A stretch of DNA of 64,000 nucleotides, from NCBI GenBank assembly GCA_003508835.1, contig PUFA01000084.1:7812001-7876000 (forward strand), in the 5' to 3' direction. Source of the stretch: Eonycteris spelaea. Lineage: Eukaryota; Chordata; Mammalia; Chiroptera; Pteropodidae. The translations under genes were made by a program, and so were the position numbers. Every line of letters starts with the position of its first letter. Position 1 is the first letter of the stretch. The notes under the pieces are model-generated. The model did no database searches. It was not told where the DNA came from and saw only the letters and a list, made by a program, of their open reading frames with translations. Below, one piece after another: positions 9,900-22,649 of the stretch.

Positions 9900-11460
9900 T
9901 TCTGATATTTAATTTTAAATGCTTTTTTTTTTTTCTGTACTTCTAGACTCAAGACACTTGGAAAATTAGCTCCAGAGAAGCTGCAGGACTACTTTTTTAT
10001 CTGCTTTATCTCATTTTGATAGAAATTGTAGATTGATTTGCCTTGAATTTTATCTAGCATTATTCACATCCTGGAGCCTTACAAAAATTCGAAAAATAGT
10101 ATTGACGTCAAGAATTTCCGTAAATATGGTGACATATTGTAAGCTCTGTCTATAACCAAATTTATTCCTGGGAGCTGGCAAAAAGTAAATTCTGGTAGGT
10201 ATACATAATTTCTGACTTTGTGACTGATAAATCCTGAGCTCTCACCTGGCAAATATGTGCATGATTTCACAGTCAAAGCTGACTTTCGATGTATTGGAGA
10301 AAAACAAAAGTATTGTTTTTAAATTTTTGTAAAGGCTAGTGTATGGGGTTTTATACAGTGTACCATACAGAAATGTTTCCAGAAACAATTTCAAATTACA
10401 CGGTCTCAGCTACTCTTGAAAGTCTCTTCCATTCTCTATAATCTATGTTTTTCTCTCTTTTCTGTTGATCCTTTCATGTCTACCCCTGAGCTAATGGGCT
10501 CAGGGTACAACTAATCCAGCTGGGGCACCTCTTGTAATGACCAAATCCATTTTTCAGGAAACTTATCCTTCTTTTGCCTTCTTTCTCTCTTCTCCTTCAA
10601 CCTCACAGCCCATAATTTGTTTAACCCTATCCTTTGCTTCCCTGTCCTCGTTCAATAATTTGCCTGCTCCTATGCTCAGTCTGCACCCAGGCTGTAAGTG
10701 TTGGGATGCAGGGAGTGCTGAGAAAAGGCATTGATATGGTCTAATCTACACTCAGGGTAGGATACCTGAGATGAGACCTGCCCCACTGCCAGGATGTGCC
10801 TTTCCTTTGCACTAACCAAGTTATTTTATTAGTTTCTCCTGCCATGGTTTGAGTTATACTACCAAGTCCTATTTTGGTTAACCTAGATAAATATATGCCA
10901 GGCTCAAAGGAGAAATAAAAAAGATCCACCCCACCACATTGAGAAAACATGTTTTAAAGGGTTTTCAGTCTACCGATTTGTAAAGCCAGTTACACAATTT
11001 ATAGTATAGTTTTAATAGGAAAAATGTAACCACAGTGCAAAACAATAGATTTGCACACAAGCTTTTGAAATTTAAGCTTGTGAATGAAGGGCCTGTAGCT
11101 CTAACCTAACCCTTACTCAGGAAAACTACACCCATGACTGTGCAGTTTTAATAAAGAAAGTAAAACATTTTGTTGGAGGAAGCTACAGAGTTCTATCAGT
11201 TAAATAAAGGGAAGAATATAGCAAATAATAAGAAAATTTCACAAAACCCGTAATGTGTCTGATTGAGTAATATAGATTACATAATGCTAGAGACCCATTC
11301 CATAAATCAAATCAGAAATTGAACTGGTTCTTTCAGTACAAATAAATCATTAGTTGATACATTAATATTCACTGCTCTAAAATCCTTATTTTTGAAATAT
11401 ATGTGAATGGAAGAAAAGTGCTATTCTAGTTCCGTTTTTATATTTTTATTTATTCTTGAT
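9900..11460. other. Unassigned non-coding stretch
   Basis: I see no recognisable element. A pyrimidine-rich part lies at 10560-10660. Short frames on both strands (65-69 codons) carry no domain. Confidence 0.5.
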
Positions 11461-11467
11461 CTAAAAG

Positions 11468-11577
11468 GTAGATAATGGATGGATAGATAGATGATAGATG
11501 ATGGATGGATGAATGGGTAGATGGATTGATGATAGAAAGATTGGTGAATGATAAATTAGATAGGTAGATAGGTAGAT

Positions 11578-11618
<41 letters not shown>

Positions 11619-11636
11619 TGATAGACAGACAGAAGG
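11468..11636. repeat. (GATA)n tetranucleotide array with degenerate flank
   Basis: A degenerate GATG/GATA left half is followed by about ten perfect GATA units (roughly 11577-11618) and a short GACA end. It is likely length-polymorphic. Confidence 0.95.
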
Positions 11637-11639
11637 ATG

Positions 11640-14600
11640 AATACTTGGTGTTAGTGTATGCAGATTACTCTGGGCTACCTAAAAGTTTTGCTCTACTCCT
11701 GCTCCAAGGCTGTTCTCAGCTCTTTGCTGCAACCTCACTCTCAAGTCCTTCTATCTCAACACTTACAAATACAATTTTTTGAACCCAAAGTCATAAATAG
11801 GTTTTATTGATGCTTCGTAGGAAGTAGAAGGAAAGTTTCTCTCTTCTGTTTTTCTTCCCACCCCAACTGCTTTTTCTAAGTCTTTTTGAACTCCCTTCTC
11901 TAACTCTACAAAGCATTGCCAGCTCCACATCACTTCTATTACTTTACTTCTGGAGCCGCACCTCCCCCCAGCCCCTCACCCCCCCCCCCACACCACCAAG
12001 ACCACTGTCAACACTGCATTTCCACCCAAATTGAGAAATTTACACTGTGGTTTCTTGGAATTGCATTCTGACATATCACTCTGTTTAGTGAAATAAAGGA
12101 GCATCCTTGGGTGGAATCTATTTGCCACAGAAGGTGCATGAGTTATAAATAACAGTTCTTATTAAAATTCAAGTAAAACCCATAGGGAAGGACTAACACT
12201 AGAAAATAAGGTGATACCCACAGCAATTCATCTAGCAAGCGGACACAGTTTAAGATAGGAAACCCCTACTGCTGGGGCACCGAAGGTGTTAGAAAGGCCT
12301 TTCCTCATGCTGCCCTCCAAATGCACTAGGAACAGATAATCACTAGAACTCTTTTAAACTCTGGGGAGGGTGGACAGTCTCATTTTGCAAATTCTCAGAG
12401 AAATATTAATTTGTGAAACATATACAGATAAGGGTTTACTAAGCCCTATTGTGATTTATTAAAACAAAATAATCTCAGCCAAAGATAACTTTCCATTTTG
12501 ACCTCATGGTTATATTAGGATATAAAAATATTGTCATTATTAACTTGCTCAAACATCATGGTTAAATGATGATAATTACAACCTTCATCTAAATTTTAAA
12601 AATCATCTCGTTATTTCAATAGTTATTCAGATTATCCGGACTGCTCTTCCACACATATGTCTATTCATGCTTTCCCTTTTCCCATGACATTTTCACCTTA
12701 AAATTAGAAAAAATAGAGATTATGTGACTACCTGGATCCAACTTTGCTACGAATCTTGGCCTACAACAAGGGAGGTTCTGTATTTGAAGTGCATAACTAG
12801 GTTTGTGCCTGAGATAAATAGGTAGTAGGTCTGTACGTAGATATAACTTTCCTAGAAATTTAAAAGCAGCCTTATTTACAGGACTATTTTCCCCTTGTGA
12901 ATTTCAGAAAAGGTTTACCACATTTTAGCCTAGGAGAAGAAGAACAAGGCATCATGTAAGCCCTAACTGGTGTTGCAGTGTCTTTGGGAAAGTCTGGAAG
13001 TAACTCTTTTCCTTACCATCACGAAGCACCACAGCTCAATAGCTCAGAGTGGAAGAAGGGAAATAGCTAGAAAAGAAGTGAAGAAAATATAACTGAACAA
13101 GAGTAGAAATGTAAATCCTTTTAACACATCCAGAGGATAACTAAGTTTTCTGCTTCATGTTGAGAAATGCTCCCTAAGGGAAGTGTTTGCTCCAACTGTG
13201 AAACTGATTGATGTTCTCAAAACTTTGGAGGAATCTCTTTTGTCCCTAAACTTGCTGTTGCAGAGAGTGGCAAGGGGGTGTAGACTATTCGGAAAGGGGA
13301 ATTTAGAAAAACAAACATTTTTCTTGATTTTTCTTTTCAAAGTGCAAGAGAGTTAGAACATGTAAGAACAGAAACAGAAGTAAACATTATCTGCACATTC
13401 CATTTACAGTGTGTATCTGTGGTGGGGGAGGGAACCAGATGTTTCAAAAAGATCTGTAGATAATCTGAAAATGTTGATTCAAATCTATTTTGAGCTACAG
13501 ATTACAGGATTGTTAGAGCTCAGTCCACCAGATCCAGTGATGACCCCTCTCCCCTCCCCAAATTATAGGAGTACATAGTCATTCAGAAGCCTAGCAAAAT
13601 ACACTGTACTTCATAAAAGTCAACTCAAACCATTAAAATATCAATTGATAAACTTTTTGTGAAGATGGGCTACTATCCTAATATAATGCATTGAGACAGT
13701 ACAGATGATTTTTCATGATACAATGGTGATGAAACAAAACATTAGTGAAGTGTAGAAGCTCACATTTTTCCCTTAACTTCCCACAACTCTCACCCCACTT
13801 CCGCATTTTCCTACACACATAGTCACCAAAGAAAATGATCTGGTACTGTCTGCTTAGGCTTCATCTCCTTTCTCTGTACTCCAAATGGACAGAGAACAAA
13901 ATATACAAGCACCCAAGAAAAAGATGAACCATACTCCAAAGGGGCAGAAAGATGCATTGTGCCAGGGCATTTTTTGAAAGGATGTAGTGTGATAAGGGAG
14001 GGAGTTCATAGTATGACAGCGATAGAATGCTATCTAAGATTAAGTTCTAGGCTAGGAGAGAGAAAGGCTCCTGCAAGATAGAAGTGCTAGAGAAAGGGAA
14101 AGGACAAGAGAGGTTAAGAGTTGTCACAGACTATATATATAAACTTTGTTCATGTTTTCAAGAGATATGAATAAAAAATTTCTTTGGGTATTGCTGTGCT
14201 CTTTAAGAGCAGCAAGCTCTAGTCTGGTCGTGTGGGTCTTGGCTTTATAAGCACAACACAAACATAAAATAAGGATACTCCATGCATAAGTTTCTCCTTT
14301 TCTTAGAGTGCCAGAAATTTATCACTATGAGTTTGGTGCCTTGGTTTAAAATGCTGAGTATGAGTAAAGAATCATTTGCATTTGTCCAATAGTTTAAAAC
14401 CTTTTTCTGGCATGTGTTGAATGGCAAACTACTTTTTTTTCACTTGGTCTTCAAGTAACTTATACTTTTCTTCATTACTGGAAAATTTGGTAGAATAAAC
14501 AAGTTTACATGGCTGTATGAATGCATAGAAACTGACTTATAGAAAAACCCATGTAAAGAGAGACATGCAAAATGTGTTAGCATGCTTCAATCTGCCAAGC

Positions 14601-14640
14601 ATCGGGTCAAGAGGTAGGGATCAATAAATAGTATTTTCTT
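11640..14640. other. Unassigned 3-kb stretch
   Basis: Apart from a C-rich tract at 11964-11989 and a short imperfect hairpin at 14191-14215, no feature is recognised. The DNA is AT-rich, without a convincing open frame or interspersed repeat. Confidence 0.5.
11964..11989. repeat. C-rich tract (minus-strand G-quadruplex candidate)
   Basis: C6, C4 and C11 runs are separated by 2-3 bases. On the minus strand the eleven-G run can supply two G-triplets, so a four-run G-quadruplex, or an i-motif on the plus strand, is possible. Confidence 0.6.
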
Positions 14641-14946
14641 TTCCCCACTTAGGTTCAAAATACTGAGAGATAGAATAGGAGTCAGGTGTGCAGATTTAAA
14701 AAATATGTCATCTTTACTGCTAATAAAGTCTTAGGGAGGATAGGCTTAGTGCGAGGACCAGCTAGACTTACAAGTATTTTTTCTTTCCCCACTCCTAGTC
14801 CAATCCTAGCGAAGAGGAAATTTCAGGAATTTTCCACTCACATGACTAACTTTGTAATCAGCTAGAGCTCTGTTATCCTTCTGTAAACATGCTTGCTGCA
14901 TAGGCCAAAGGGCAGAGTGGCCTCAAGATCAACTGAAGACTCACCC

Positions 14947-15229
14947 TGCCCTTGGATTGTCCTGTCTAGGTAACAGATGTATTGCCTAAGTACCTGTTTG
15001 AACTTCCTGTAACCCATAGCAACTCCCGCTGTCTGTAACCAGCTGAAAACAAATCAACCAATCAACCAACTGTAATGGGTGTGGATATAAAAGCAAAATT
15101 GCCCCTGAGCTCAGCCCAGATCTTCAGAGCACTAGCTCCTCTGGCATAATAAACCTGGGTTCTCTTTCTCTCTGAGTAATTGCTTAGTTTTTTCTGGTCT
15201 GATTTTAAAGCTTTTGGAATTTTTCCACA
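14947..15229 (+). mobile_element. Solo LTR, ERV1-like, with intact promoter motifs
   Basis: The order is that of a retroviral LTR: CCAAT box at 15058-15062, TATA box tataaaag at 15086-15093, poly(A) signal aataaa at 15148-15153, then a T/GT-rich stretch ('gcttagttttttctggtctg'). A TG...CA element from 14947 to 15229 would be flanked by a 4-bp direct repeat accc (14943-14946 and 15230-15233), the duplication size typical of gammaretrovirus-like ERVs. At 283 bp it would be short for the class, so the true U3 may begin further upstream (14650-14940 is LTR-like in style). No internal region or second LTR is present. Confidence 0.65.
15058..15153 (+). promoter_or_regulatory. LTR promoter and poly(A) signal cluster
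   Basis: CCAAT (15058-15062) lies 24 bp before tataaaag (15086-15093), which lies 55 bp before aataaa (15148-15153). Transcription would start near 15115-15120. That leaves a very short R region, consistent with a compact ERV1 LTR. Whether it is active cannot be told. Confidence 0.6.
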
Positions 15230-15777
15230 ACCCTAGAATGCAAGAAAAAAGTGAATCTATAGACCAATTGCACTTACTCAAATGTCTGCTTCACAGTGGG
15301 AATGAGGGAGGAGGGGAAACTAACTCCCCATTACATATAGATTTTAATATATTGCATTCCACCAACTGAGATACATAACCTATATCACCTGCTAATCAAG
15401 TGTCTCACCCTACCTCCTTGGGAAGGAGTAACTTAGGAGTTGAGAAAGGGGCTAGAAGTATGTCCCTAGGGAGTTCTTATTATATATAATCCAGAAAAGT
15501 ATGAGAGATGCATTTTGCTATAGTATTATCAAAAATAAATCTTTATCTTTTCTTACATTTTACTAGAGCATCTATTAACCTATTCCTTTCATTTTGTGTA
15601 ACACGATAGTGTTAAAAAATTTTAAATTGAAATGTAATAGACTAGTAGGGATAAAGTGTGTAATGTGAAGGAAAAAAGAAAGAAAACTTTGTGTTTACAA
15701 AGAAAACATTTGAGTTTTAAACAAAAGCAATATATGGGTTATGAGAGTTTGGAAAACAAGGTCTATGCCAGTCTTTC

Positions 15778-15948
15778 TTAAAAAATGGTCCACTGTCTAC
15801 CTTCATCAGAACCACTTAAAATGTCTGTTAAAAATATGAGTTTTGGGGCTCTACCCCACATATTGAGTCTGAATCTCTTGAAACATGGTTGGAAAATCTG
15901 CATTTAACTTAGTAATTCAAATGCACACTGAGAATAAGAAACTTTCAT
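15778..15948 (-). repeat. MER5A-like hAT-Charlie MITE
   Basis: Antisense pattern: 'atcagaaccacttaaaatg', 'ttttggggctctacccca', 'gagtctgaatctcttg', 'atttaacttagtaattcaaa'. It is diverged. Confidence 0.65.
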
Positions 15949-15959
15949 CTTCTGGTTTT

Positions 15960-17295
15960 AGGACAGCATGTACCAGGTACCATAATTGTATTTGATCCAT
16001 GGTCATAGCACAAAATTAGCCTTAGTTCTCTTGAGGAGCTACAATCTTCTTCTATTATATCATGTAACAAGGCTTATTTATAAAAATAAAAATAAAAAAT
16101 ACAAAGTACAAATCAGGATATAGTGTAAACCGTATACTTGTATAGTAAAACTAGAGAAAATAAAGATATGGCAATAGAAATTTGTATGTTAAATTACAAT
16201 TCTGGTTTGGTGCCAGCTCACACTTCAATGATTCTTTTCATTCACATGGAGAAGATGTATATAAATTCATGGTCTCGGGTTATGCACATATGATTTTGAT
16301 TAAGTTTCAGTGCCACTTAGCTACACTGTCTTCAGTTTGTACAGATTGGCTGAAGTGCTGCATATCCCACTTGGAAATCCTTTAACCAGATTAGAAGCCC
16401 CTGGGTCTGCACATTGAAAATGATTTTCCAGAAAGGATTTACAGTAATTAGTGATTAGTGAGTTTTCTGGAACAACTGTTTCACCATCTAAGACAGCTAA
16501 TCCATAAATTCATTAATTGTATTAGACTGTGTAGGTAAGAAATAAAATCTACTAAGTGGGAAATTACTGAACTATTCTAGTTCATTGGGGAAACAGTGTC
16601 AGTATTTAACTGTTTTTAACATATAATATAGACAAATTAGTTTCCATGTTTGAGTCAATGAATTGTAGATAAATATCATTGACTATGAATTTCCCCAAAA
16701 CATATGTATAAATATTTTAACATATTTAGACTAGTTTTTTTATTCAGATTAGTTTGAGAATAAATTTATAAATATAAAAATGTAGAAAGACCTATAATCA
16801 TTTTCCATGAATAAGGTTATCTATCAGTTCCCAGATACCTAAACAACTCTTCCAGATTTTAGTTGGCAATGTAAAGTGCCACGTCATTTATGCTCTGCAT
16901 TTCTGTGTCTTTCAAAATCCGAGATCTTAGAAAGAAATTTTATTAATGCAATGTGTTCCAGTATTTTAACACCAATTACACATTATCTTGATTGACATAA
17001 TACTTTTCAGACAATTTTTAGTAATAGAACTTTAGATATTATCACTACATATTCTATACCACTTAGGGATATGAAAAAAGTCTTACTAACATTTGCCACT
17101 CTCACAGAATTAAACATCATTTCATGTATATTTGAGTTGCTCAACAGATGTCCTAGAATTGAGTCATCTTCTTCAGAGAGTGTTAGCTGAGAGAATGGCC
17201 CACCCCACAGGCACTAAAGACACATTTTCCAAGGTACATCACCCCCTTGTAAAATGTAGAACTGATATTAGTCTCAAAATCATGTCATGATCAGA
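15960..17295. other. Unassigned AT-rich stretch
   Basis: No gene or clear repeat. Several A/T runs, and plus-strand frames up to 67 codons without a domain. Confidence 0.5.
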
Positions 17296-17299
17296 TACA

Positions 17300-17580
17300 T
17301 ACTGAAATGTGTTAAAATGCCTTGGAATAAGTCATGGGAATATAATATACAACATGGTAATTATAATTAATAATACTGTATTACATATTGGAAAATTGCT
17401 AAATGAGTAGTTTTTGAAAGTGCTTATCATAAGAAAAATATTTTGTAACTCTATATGAAGATAGACATTAACAAGACTAATTGTGGTGATTATTTCACAA
17501 TATGTATACATATTAAATTATGTTATACACCTGAAACTCACAATGCTATATGCCAACCCACACCTCAATAAAAAGAAGAT
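17300..17580 (+). mobile_element. L1 3' end
   Basis: It carries the L1 3'-UTR series: 'taataatactgtattacata', 'gtggtgattatttcacaat', 'tgttatacacctgaaactc' and 'cctcaataaaaag'. It is a 5'-truncated copy ending at the last of these, directly before the next L1. Confidence 0.85.
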
Positions 17581-19978
17581 GTTACAAGTGATACCTAGGA
17601 ATAGAAAGAACACTGGGAGTTCCATTTCTTAGTAAGATGAAGTAATAAAGGCTGGACTTATCCTCTTGCCCCAAAACAATTAAAAATCCAGGCACAGTAC
17701 ATGAAGTATCAGTTGTTAGACATTAGACATCAGGTGTCATAGAACAGTGATCACTGGGAGAGGAGAGAAAAAAACAAGTGAGCCATGTAATTTCCCTAAC
17801 TTGCTTTCTGGAGAGAGTTTTTGGATTGAACCATAAAGAGAGGGAAGCCAAGTAGATCCAAGAAAATTTACTGAGTGGAGGAGATGGAGGTAGGATCTGG
17901 GTAAGCCAGAGTGGCTAGAGTTAACAGAGTAGAGCATCACAGAGGAGATATCTGCATAAAGAAAGAGCTCTGAAGATATGCAAATCATCCTGAGTACTGA
18001 TCAGCACATGTATATAAGAACATTACCCAAGGATGGGGAAGGAATCAACCAAAAGGATAAAAATAAGTAATTCCTGGAGCTCACATGAGGCTAAGAATAA
18101 TTCAGATTCCCATCATTTAGTGGAGAAACTCATAATTTGTGGGGAATTGGATAGAGGTATTGCCTCAGTAGCAGGACAAAGTTAGCCCTATATTAAATGT
18201 TTCCCAGGTAGCACTTAATAAGTGCTTAAAAAGCTTAAAAGCTTAAAAAGAAGCCTCAAAAACTTAACCTGACTCTAATGAACTTAATAAAGATCAAAAA
18301 TAGTTTTAAGCTATTTATAGAAACAAAAATATCCAACTCCCCATAGTCACAATATCTGGTATTCCATCAAAAACTATCTGACACAGAAAGATACAATCAA
18401 TAATGAAGGGGTAAATCAGTCAATAGAAACATATCAAGACAGAACACAGTTAATAAAATTGGTAAACAAGGGCAGTAAAACAATTAAAATTATATTTCAT
18501 ATGTTCAAGAAAATAGATTGAGCATGTTAAGTAGAGATCTAAATTAAGAATATAGCAATGAAAATATATCATCTAAGATGAAAAATACACTTGATGAGAT
18601 TGATAGCAGATAAAGCAGTGGTGAAAAAATGTGTAACGAACTTGAAGACATATTAAATAAAAATGAATGAGGACAAGAATGACAGCAGAGTCCTCACTAG
18701 CAATTATGCAAGCCAGAAAAAGGGAAGCAACAACTTTAAAATACTAAAAAAAAAAAAACCTATCAACTTAGAAATCCATCACCAGTAAATATATCCTTCA
18801 AAAACAAAGGTAAAATAGATATATTTTTAGACATGTTAAAGTTGAAACATTTTACCAAAACTGTAATACATGAAATGTGTAAAGAGGTCCTTCAGGCAGA
18901 AGGAGAACTTTACCAGATGTATATCTAAATAAAGACACACAAAAGTAAATAAAAAATACTAGAAATGGTAAATAAGTGTGTTAATATAAATGTATTTTAC
19001 TCATTTTTAAAATCTCTTTAAAAAATAATTGACTGTTTAAAACAAAACTTATAATCATTATTGTGATATTATAATATATATAGAATTAAAATTTATAACA
19101 ATAAAAGTACAAAGTCTGGGAATAGGAAATAGAAGGATATTATTTTAAGGTTTTTGTGCTGTAGATAAAGTGGGATCATATTAGTTGAGGACAGACTGTG
19201 ATAAGTTAAAGATGAGCACTATAAACTCTAAAGTAACCAATACGATAACACAATCAAAAGTTATAGATAATGATTCAATGAAAGAGACAAAACAAAGCCA
19301 TAAAACAAATGCTTGAATTGAAAAGAAGTCAGAGAAAACAACAATGGAAACAAACAATCATTAGTACAAATAGAAAATAAGAGGCAAGATAATATACTTA
19401 ATCTTAACCATATCAGTAAGCACATTAAATGTAAATAATATAAATACCCCAAGAAAAGGCAGGGGTAATAAGGCTGGGTCAAAAAGCAAAGTCAAACTTT
19501 ATCTTGCCTTCAAAAATATCCACCTTAAGTATTAAGAAATAAATAGGTTAAATGTAAAATAATAAAAAAGATATGTCATGTAAATATTAATCAAATCATG
19601 TTGGAATGGCTATATTAATTATATACAAAATCCTTTCATGACAAAAAATTTTGCCAGAAAAATTTCATAATGATAAAAGGGTCAATTCACAAAAGGAGTA
19701 CAATTCTACAAATCAACTGAACCTACTTAACATTTATAGAACACTACTCAAATAACAGCAGAATACAACTTTTCAAGTGTATATGAAGTATTTCCTAAGA
19801 CAGACTATATTCTAAATGTATCAATAAATTTAAAATCATTCAAAACATATGAAGTGTGTTCATTATCACGATGAAATCAACTTATAATCAATAACAGATA
19901 TATTTGGAAAATTGATAGAACAAATAAGGTTGTAGAAGACTTGAAGAACATTATCAACCAACTGTACCTAGCTGACAT

Positions 19979-20103
19979 TATCATTTGTTCTTTCAATTAC
20001 CGAGAGAAGAATTTTGACTACTATTGTAGATTTTTCTGTTTCTTCTTGCAATTATATTAGTTTGGGATTCTGAAGCTGTTATTGGGTATAAAAACATTTA
20101 AGA
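19979..20103 (-). mobile_element. Inverted L1 endonuclease fragment inside the L1
   Basis: The strip 'ttctttcaattaccgagag' ... 'gtagatttttctgtttcttc' ... 'gttattgggtataaaaaca' is antisense L1 ORF2 (endonuclease part), inside a plus-strand L1. It is preceded by a 64-bp plus-strand piece (19915-19978) from the adjoining endonuclease region, out of order relative to a normal ORF2. Confidence 0.75.
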
Positions 20104-20211
20104 TGCAGAACTTTATGCCAATAAATTTGAAAGCTTGGATGAAATGGACAAATTCCTTGAAAGACACAAACTTCATAGCTCATTTAAGAAGAAATAGATA
20201 ACCTAATAGCA

Positions 20212-20263
20212 TATGGATAGATGAGATCGATGATAGATAGATGATGATGATAGATAGATAGAT

Positions 20264-20309
<46 letters not shown>

Positions 20310-20354
20310 CTGTATATAGATCTGTCTAGCTATCTACCTGTCTATCATCTAAGA

Positions 20355-20397
<43 letters not shown>

Positions 20398-20400
20398 ATA
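20212..20400. repeat. GATA / TATC / TA compound microsatellite
   Basis: (GATA)n at about 20228-20306 is followed by a TATC-type segment (about 20318-20350) complementary to it, then (TA)n from about 20360 to 20390. It can form a hairpin and is probably length-variable. Confidence 0.9.
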
Positions 20401-21199
20401 TACACATACATATATTTATAGAGAGGTAGAAGGGATATCAAAGCAATAGAATTTTCAGTTAAACATCCTATTACAAAGAAAATTGTACTCAATGTTCAGA
20501 TGACTGACTGATGAATTCTACCAAATGTTTAAGGGACATATATAATACCAATTCTATACATATACTTTCAGAAAATCAAAAATAAGTAATCTCCAACTTA
20601 TTTTATTATGACATCAATGTTAGCCTTATACCAAAGGCAAAGATATTACCAAAAAAGGGAAAAAAAGTGTATTTCTAATTCACATAGATGCTAAAATTAT
20701 CAATGTAATTTTAATAAATTGAAACCACCAATATATACAAGAATAATACATTATAAACAAACAGGTTATAGTCCAGGAACAAAAACATCAGTTCACAATT
20801 TAATCAATGTAATTCACCATATTAACAGACTGAAAAAAGGAAATCCATGTGATCCTCTCTAAGGTACACAAAAAGCATTTGACAGCATAATACTCTATTT
20901 CTGATAAAAACTCTCAGCTAACTAGAAATAGAAAGTACCTTTCCCAATCTAAAAATGGCATATTAGAAAAATTACAGTGAATATCATTCTTAAGAGGTGA
21001 AAGACTGAATGCTTCACCCTCAGGATCAGAAAAAAATGAAAAGTGTCTTAACACTTCCATCCAATATAGTATTGGAAGTTCTATTCGGTGAAAAATTCAA
21101 GAACAAGAAATAAAAGTTATCCGAATTCAGAAACAAAAGGTAAAACTATCTTAATCAACAGATAACATAACTATCTATTTATTAAGAAATCCTAAGATT

Positions 21200-21490
21200 G
21201 TTTCCTGTTCCTGAAATGCTTATGTCCCATTTTATCCACCAAGATTCTACCACTTATTCTAGATGTAGCTCAAATATTAATTTGTGCCTATTTGATCTTA
21301 GTTCTCCCTCCCTTGAACTACTTTAATACTAAGCCCTCTGTTGGGTAGAGAAAACTTACATTATGACTTGATCCTCCTCCTGTTAGACCATTAATTCCTC
21401 AAGAGTACGGAAGGCATTTTGATCATCTTTTTCCCTATCACAGAAACAAGTCCAGTGCCTGGAAAGGCTCAGGAAACACTCGATGCTATA
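21200..21490 (+). repeat. L2 3' region
   Basis: It shows L2 3' features: 'tcaaatattaatttgtgcct', 'agttctccctcccttgaac', 'agaccattaattcctcaaga', and 'tccagtgcctggaaaggctc'. Confidence 0.75.
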
Positions 21491-21499
21491 TCAATACAG

Positions 21500-22285
21500 T
21501 TCATCAAATAGCTCATCTGCTTTTAAATGCAGAGTTCTACAAGTTCTTCCACTCACACTCATGGAGCTCTTCTATTTGACATGTATGGACTATGCAAACT
21601 TCAGTTTCAGCTAACTCACTATATTCTCTATGAACTATAAAAACACTTGAGTGCATTTCTATTACTACAATATAAAAGTTACATATAATTTTCTACTGAA
21701 GAGTTTTTACTTTTCACGACTTTTTTCATAGTCCTGACAGAGAAGACAGAAGGAATACATTTTTTAAAAGCCTGTACATTTTGGCCATAAGAAGCAGATT
21801 CTGGGAAATATTTTTGAACCACTCGGTAACCTCAGCCACTTTCACAGAACTGGCCAAGAAGCAGCACAGGTTTTTCACTTCCTGTTGAAAACTGATAAGT
21901 ATGAACTAGTGGTTTGTGCTCTGCTTTGCATGTCTCAGGTTCTCATACACTTAGCTGCTGTGGTCAGTGGTATGTCTGGCTCTCCTTCCACAGGCAAAGC
22001 CCATCTTCGTGTATAGCTCTGGCTCAGGGAGACTACATACCATTTTCTAAGTGATACAATGCTCACCCATTCTGGCAGCCCAGTCATCGTGGTAAAATTT
22101 TCTCAGCCTTGAGTGTAACAATCCATTGCCATGTTCCATCCGAAGATTTCGAGGAACTAGATTTCAGTCCCTTGAATATAAATCAAAGGACGACAGTAGC
22201 ATTAATGGCAATTATCTAGTTCTATTTAATGTGATTTAAGTGTATGTTAAATAATCTGACTTTCAAATGCTTGCACTAATTTTCT
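21500..22285. other. Unassigned stretch
   Basis: No gene or repeat is recognised. The GC content is moderate around 21900-22100. Confidence 0.5.
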
Positions 22286-22289
22286 TGAC

Positions 22290-22390
22290 TTGTCTTTGCT
22301 TCTGATTATCTGCCATGAGGATCATGGTCTTGGGTTCAAGTCCCAGTTCCTCCACTACACAACTGCATGTCTTTAGGTAGGATCCTTTTG
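22290..22390 (+). repeat. MIR SINE fragment
   Basis: 'tcttgggttcaagtcccag' and 'tcctccactacacaactg' match the MIR 5' half. Confidence 0.6.
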
Positions 22391-22649
22391 TGGCTTTCCC
22401 TTTCAGTAGAATTTTACAAAGATTTTGGAATCAGTAAAAAAAATCCCAAGAGCTAGGATTAAGATGCAATGTGAATGTGTCATACAGAAAACGCAGAGTT
22501 GTGTAGTTGATGATAGAAAGTTGACTAGGGGTGAGGAGATCTGAACTCTACTCCGGCCTTGAGCTTTGTTTGGTCTTTTATAGCTTAAAATCTTTATTCA
22601 TGGCTGGTCTTCCTATACCTGTCCACACAGTGCTAACAGTCAAGTGTGT

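Larger units (their letters stand above)
17585..21190 (+). mobile_element. Old L1 copy: 5' UTR, ORF1 remnant, partial ORF2, rearranged
   Basis: The start ('gggagttccatttcttagta', 'tggacttatcctcttgcccc') resembles the 5' leader of old L1M elements. ORF1-like sequence follows, through 'atccttcaaaaacaaagg' and 'gtccttcaggcagaagga' near 18790-18905. The ORF1-ORF2 spacer and the start of ORF2 ('cacattaaatgtaaataat') lie near 19420. Endonuclease and reverse-transcriptase parts continue to about 21190. All frames are broken. The 3' end is missing, and 19915-20103 is rearranged. A GATA/TA microsatellite is embedded at 20212-20400. L1 normally moves by target-primed reverse transcription; this copy cannot. 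Confidence 0.85.

Noticed and set aside
11577..11618. Regular repeats that could be mistaken for a CRISPR or minisatellite
   Set aside because: Perfect 4-bp GATA units with no spacers; a eukaryotic microsatellite.
14191..14215. Short hairpin ('ctctttaagag' core) as a possible RNA gene
   Set aside because: Too short and bulged; no conserved flanks or promoter visible.
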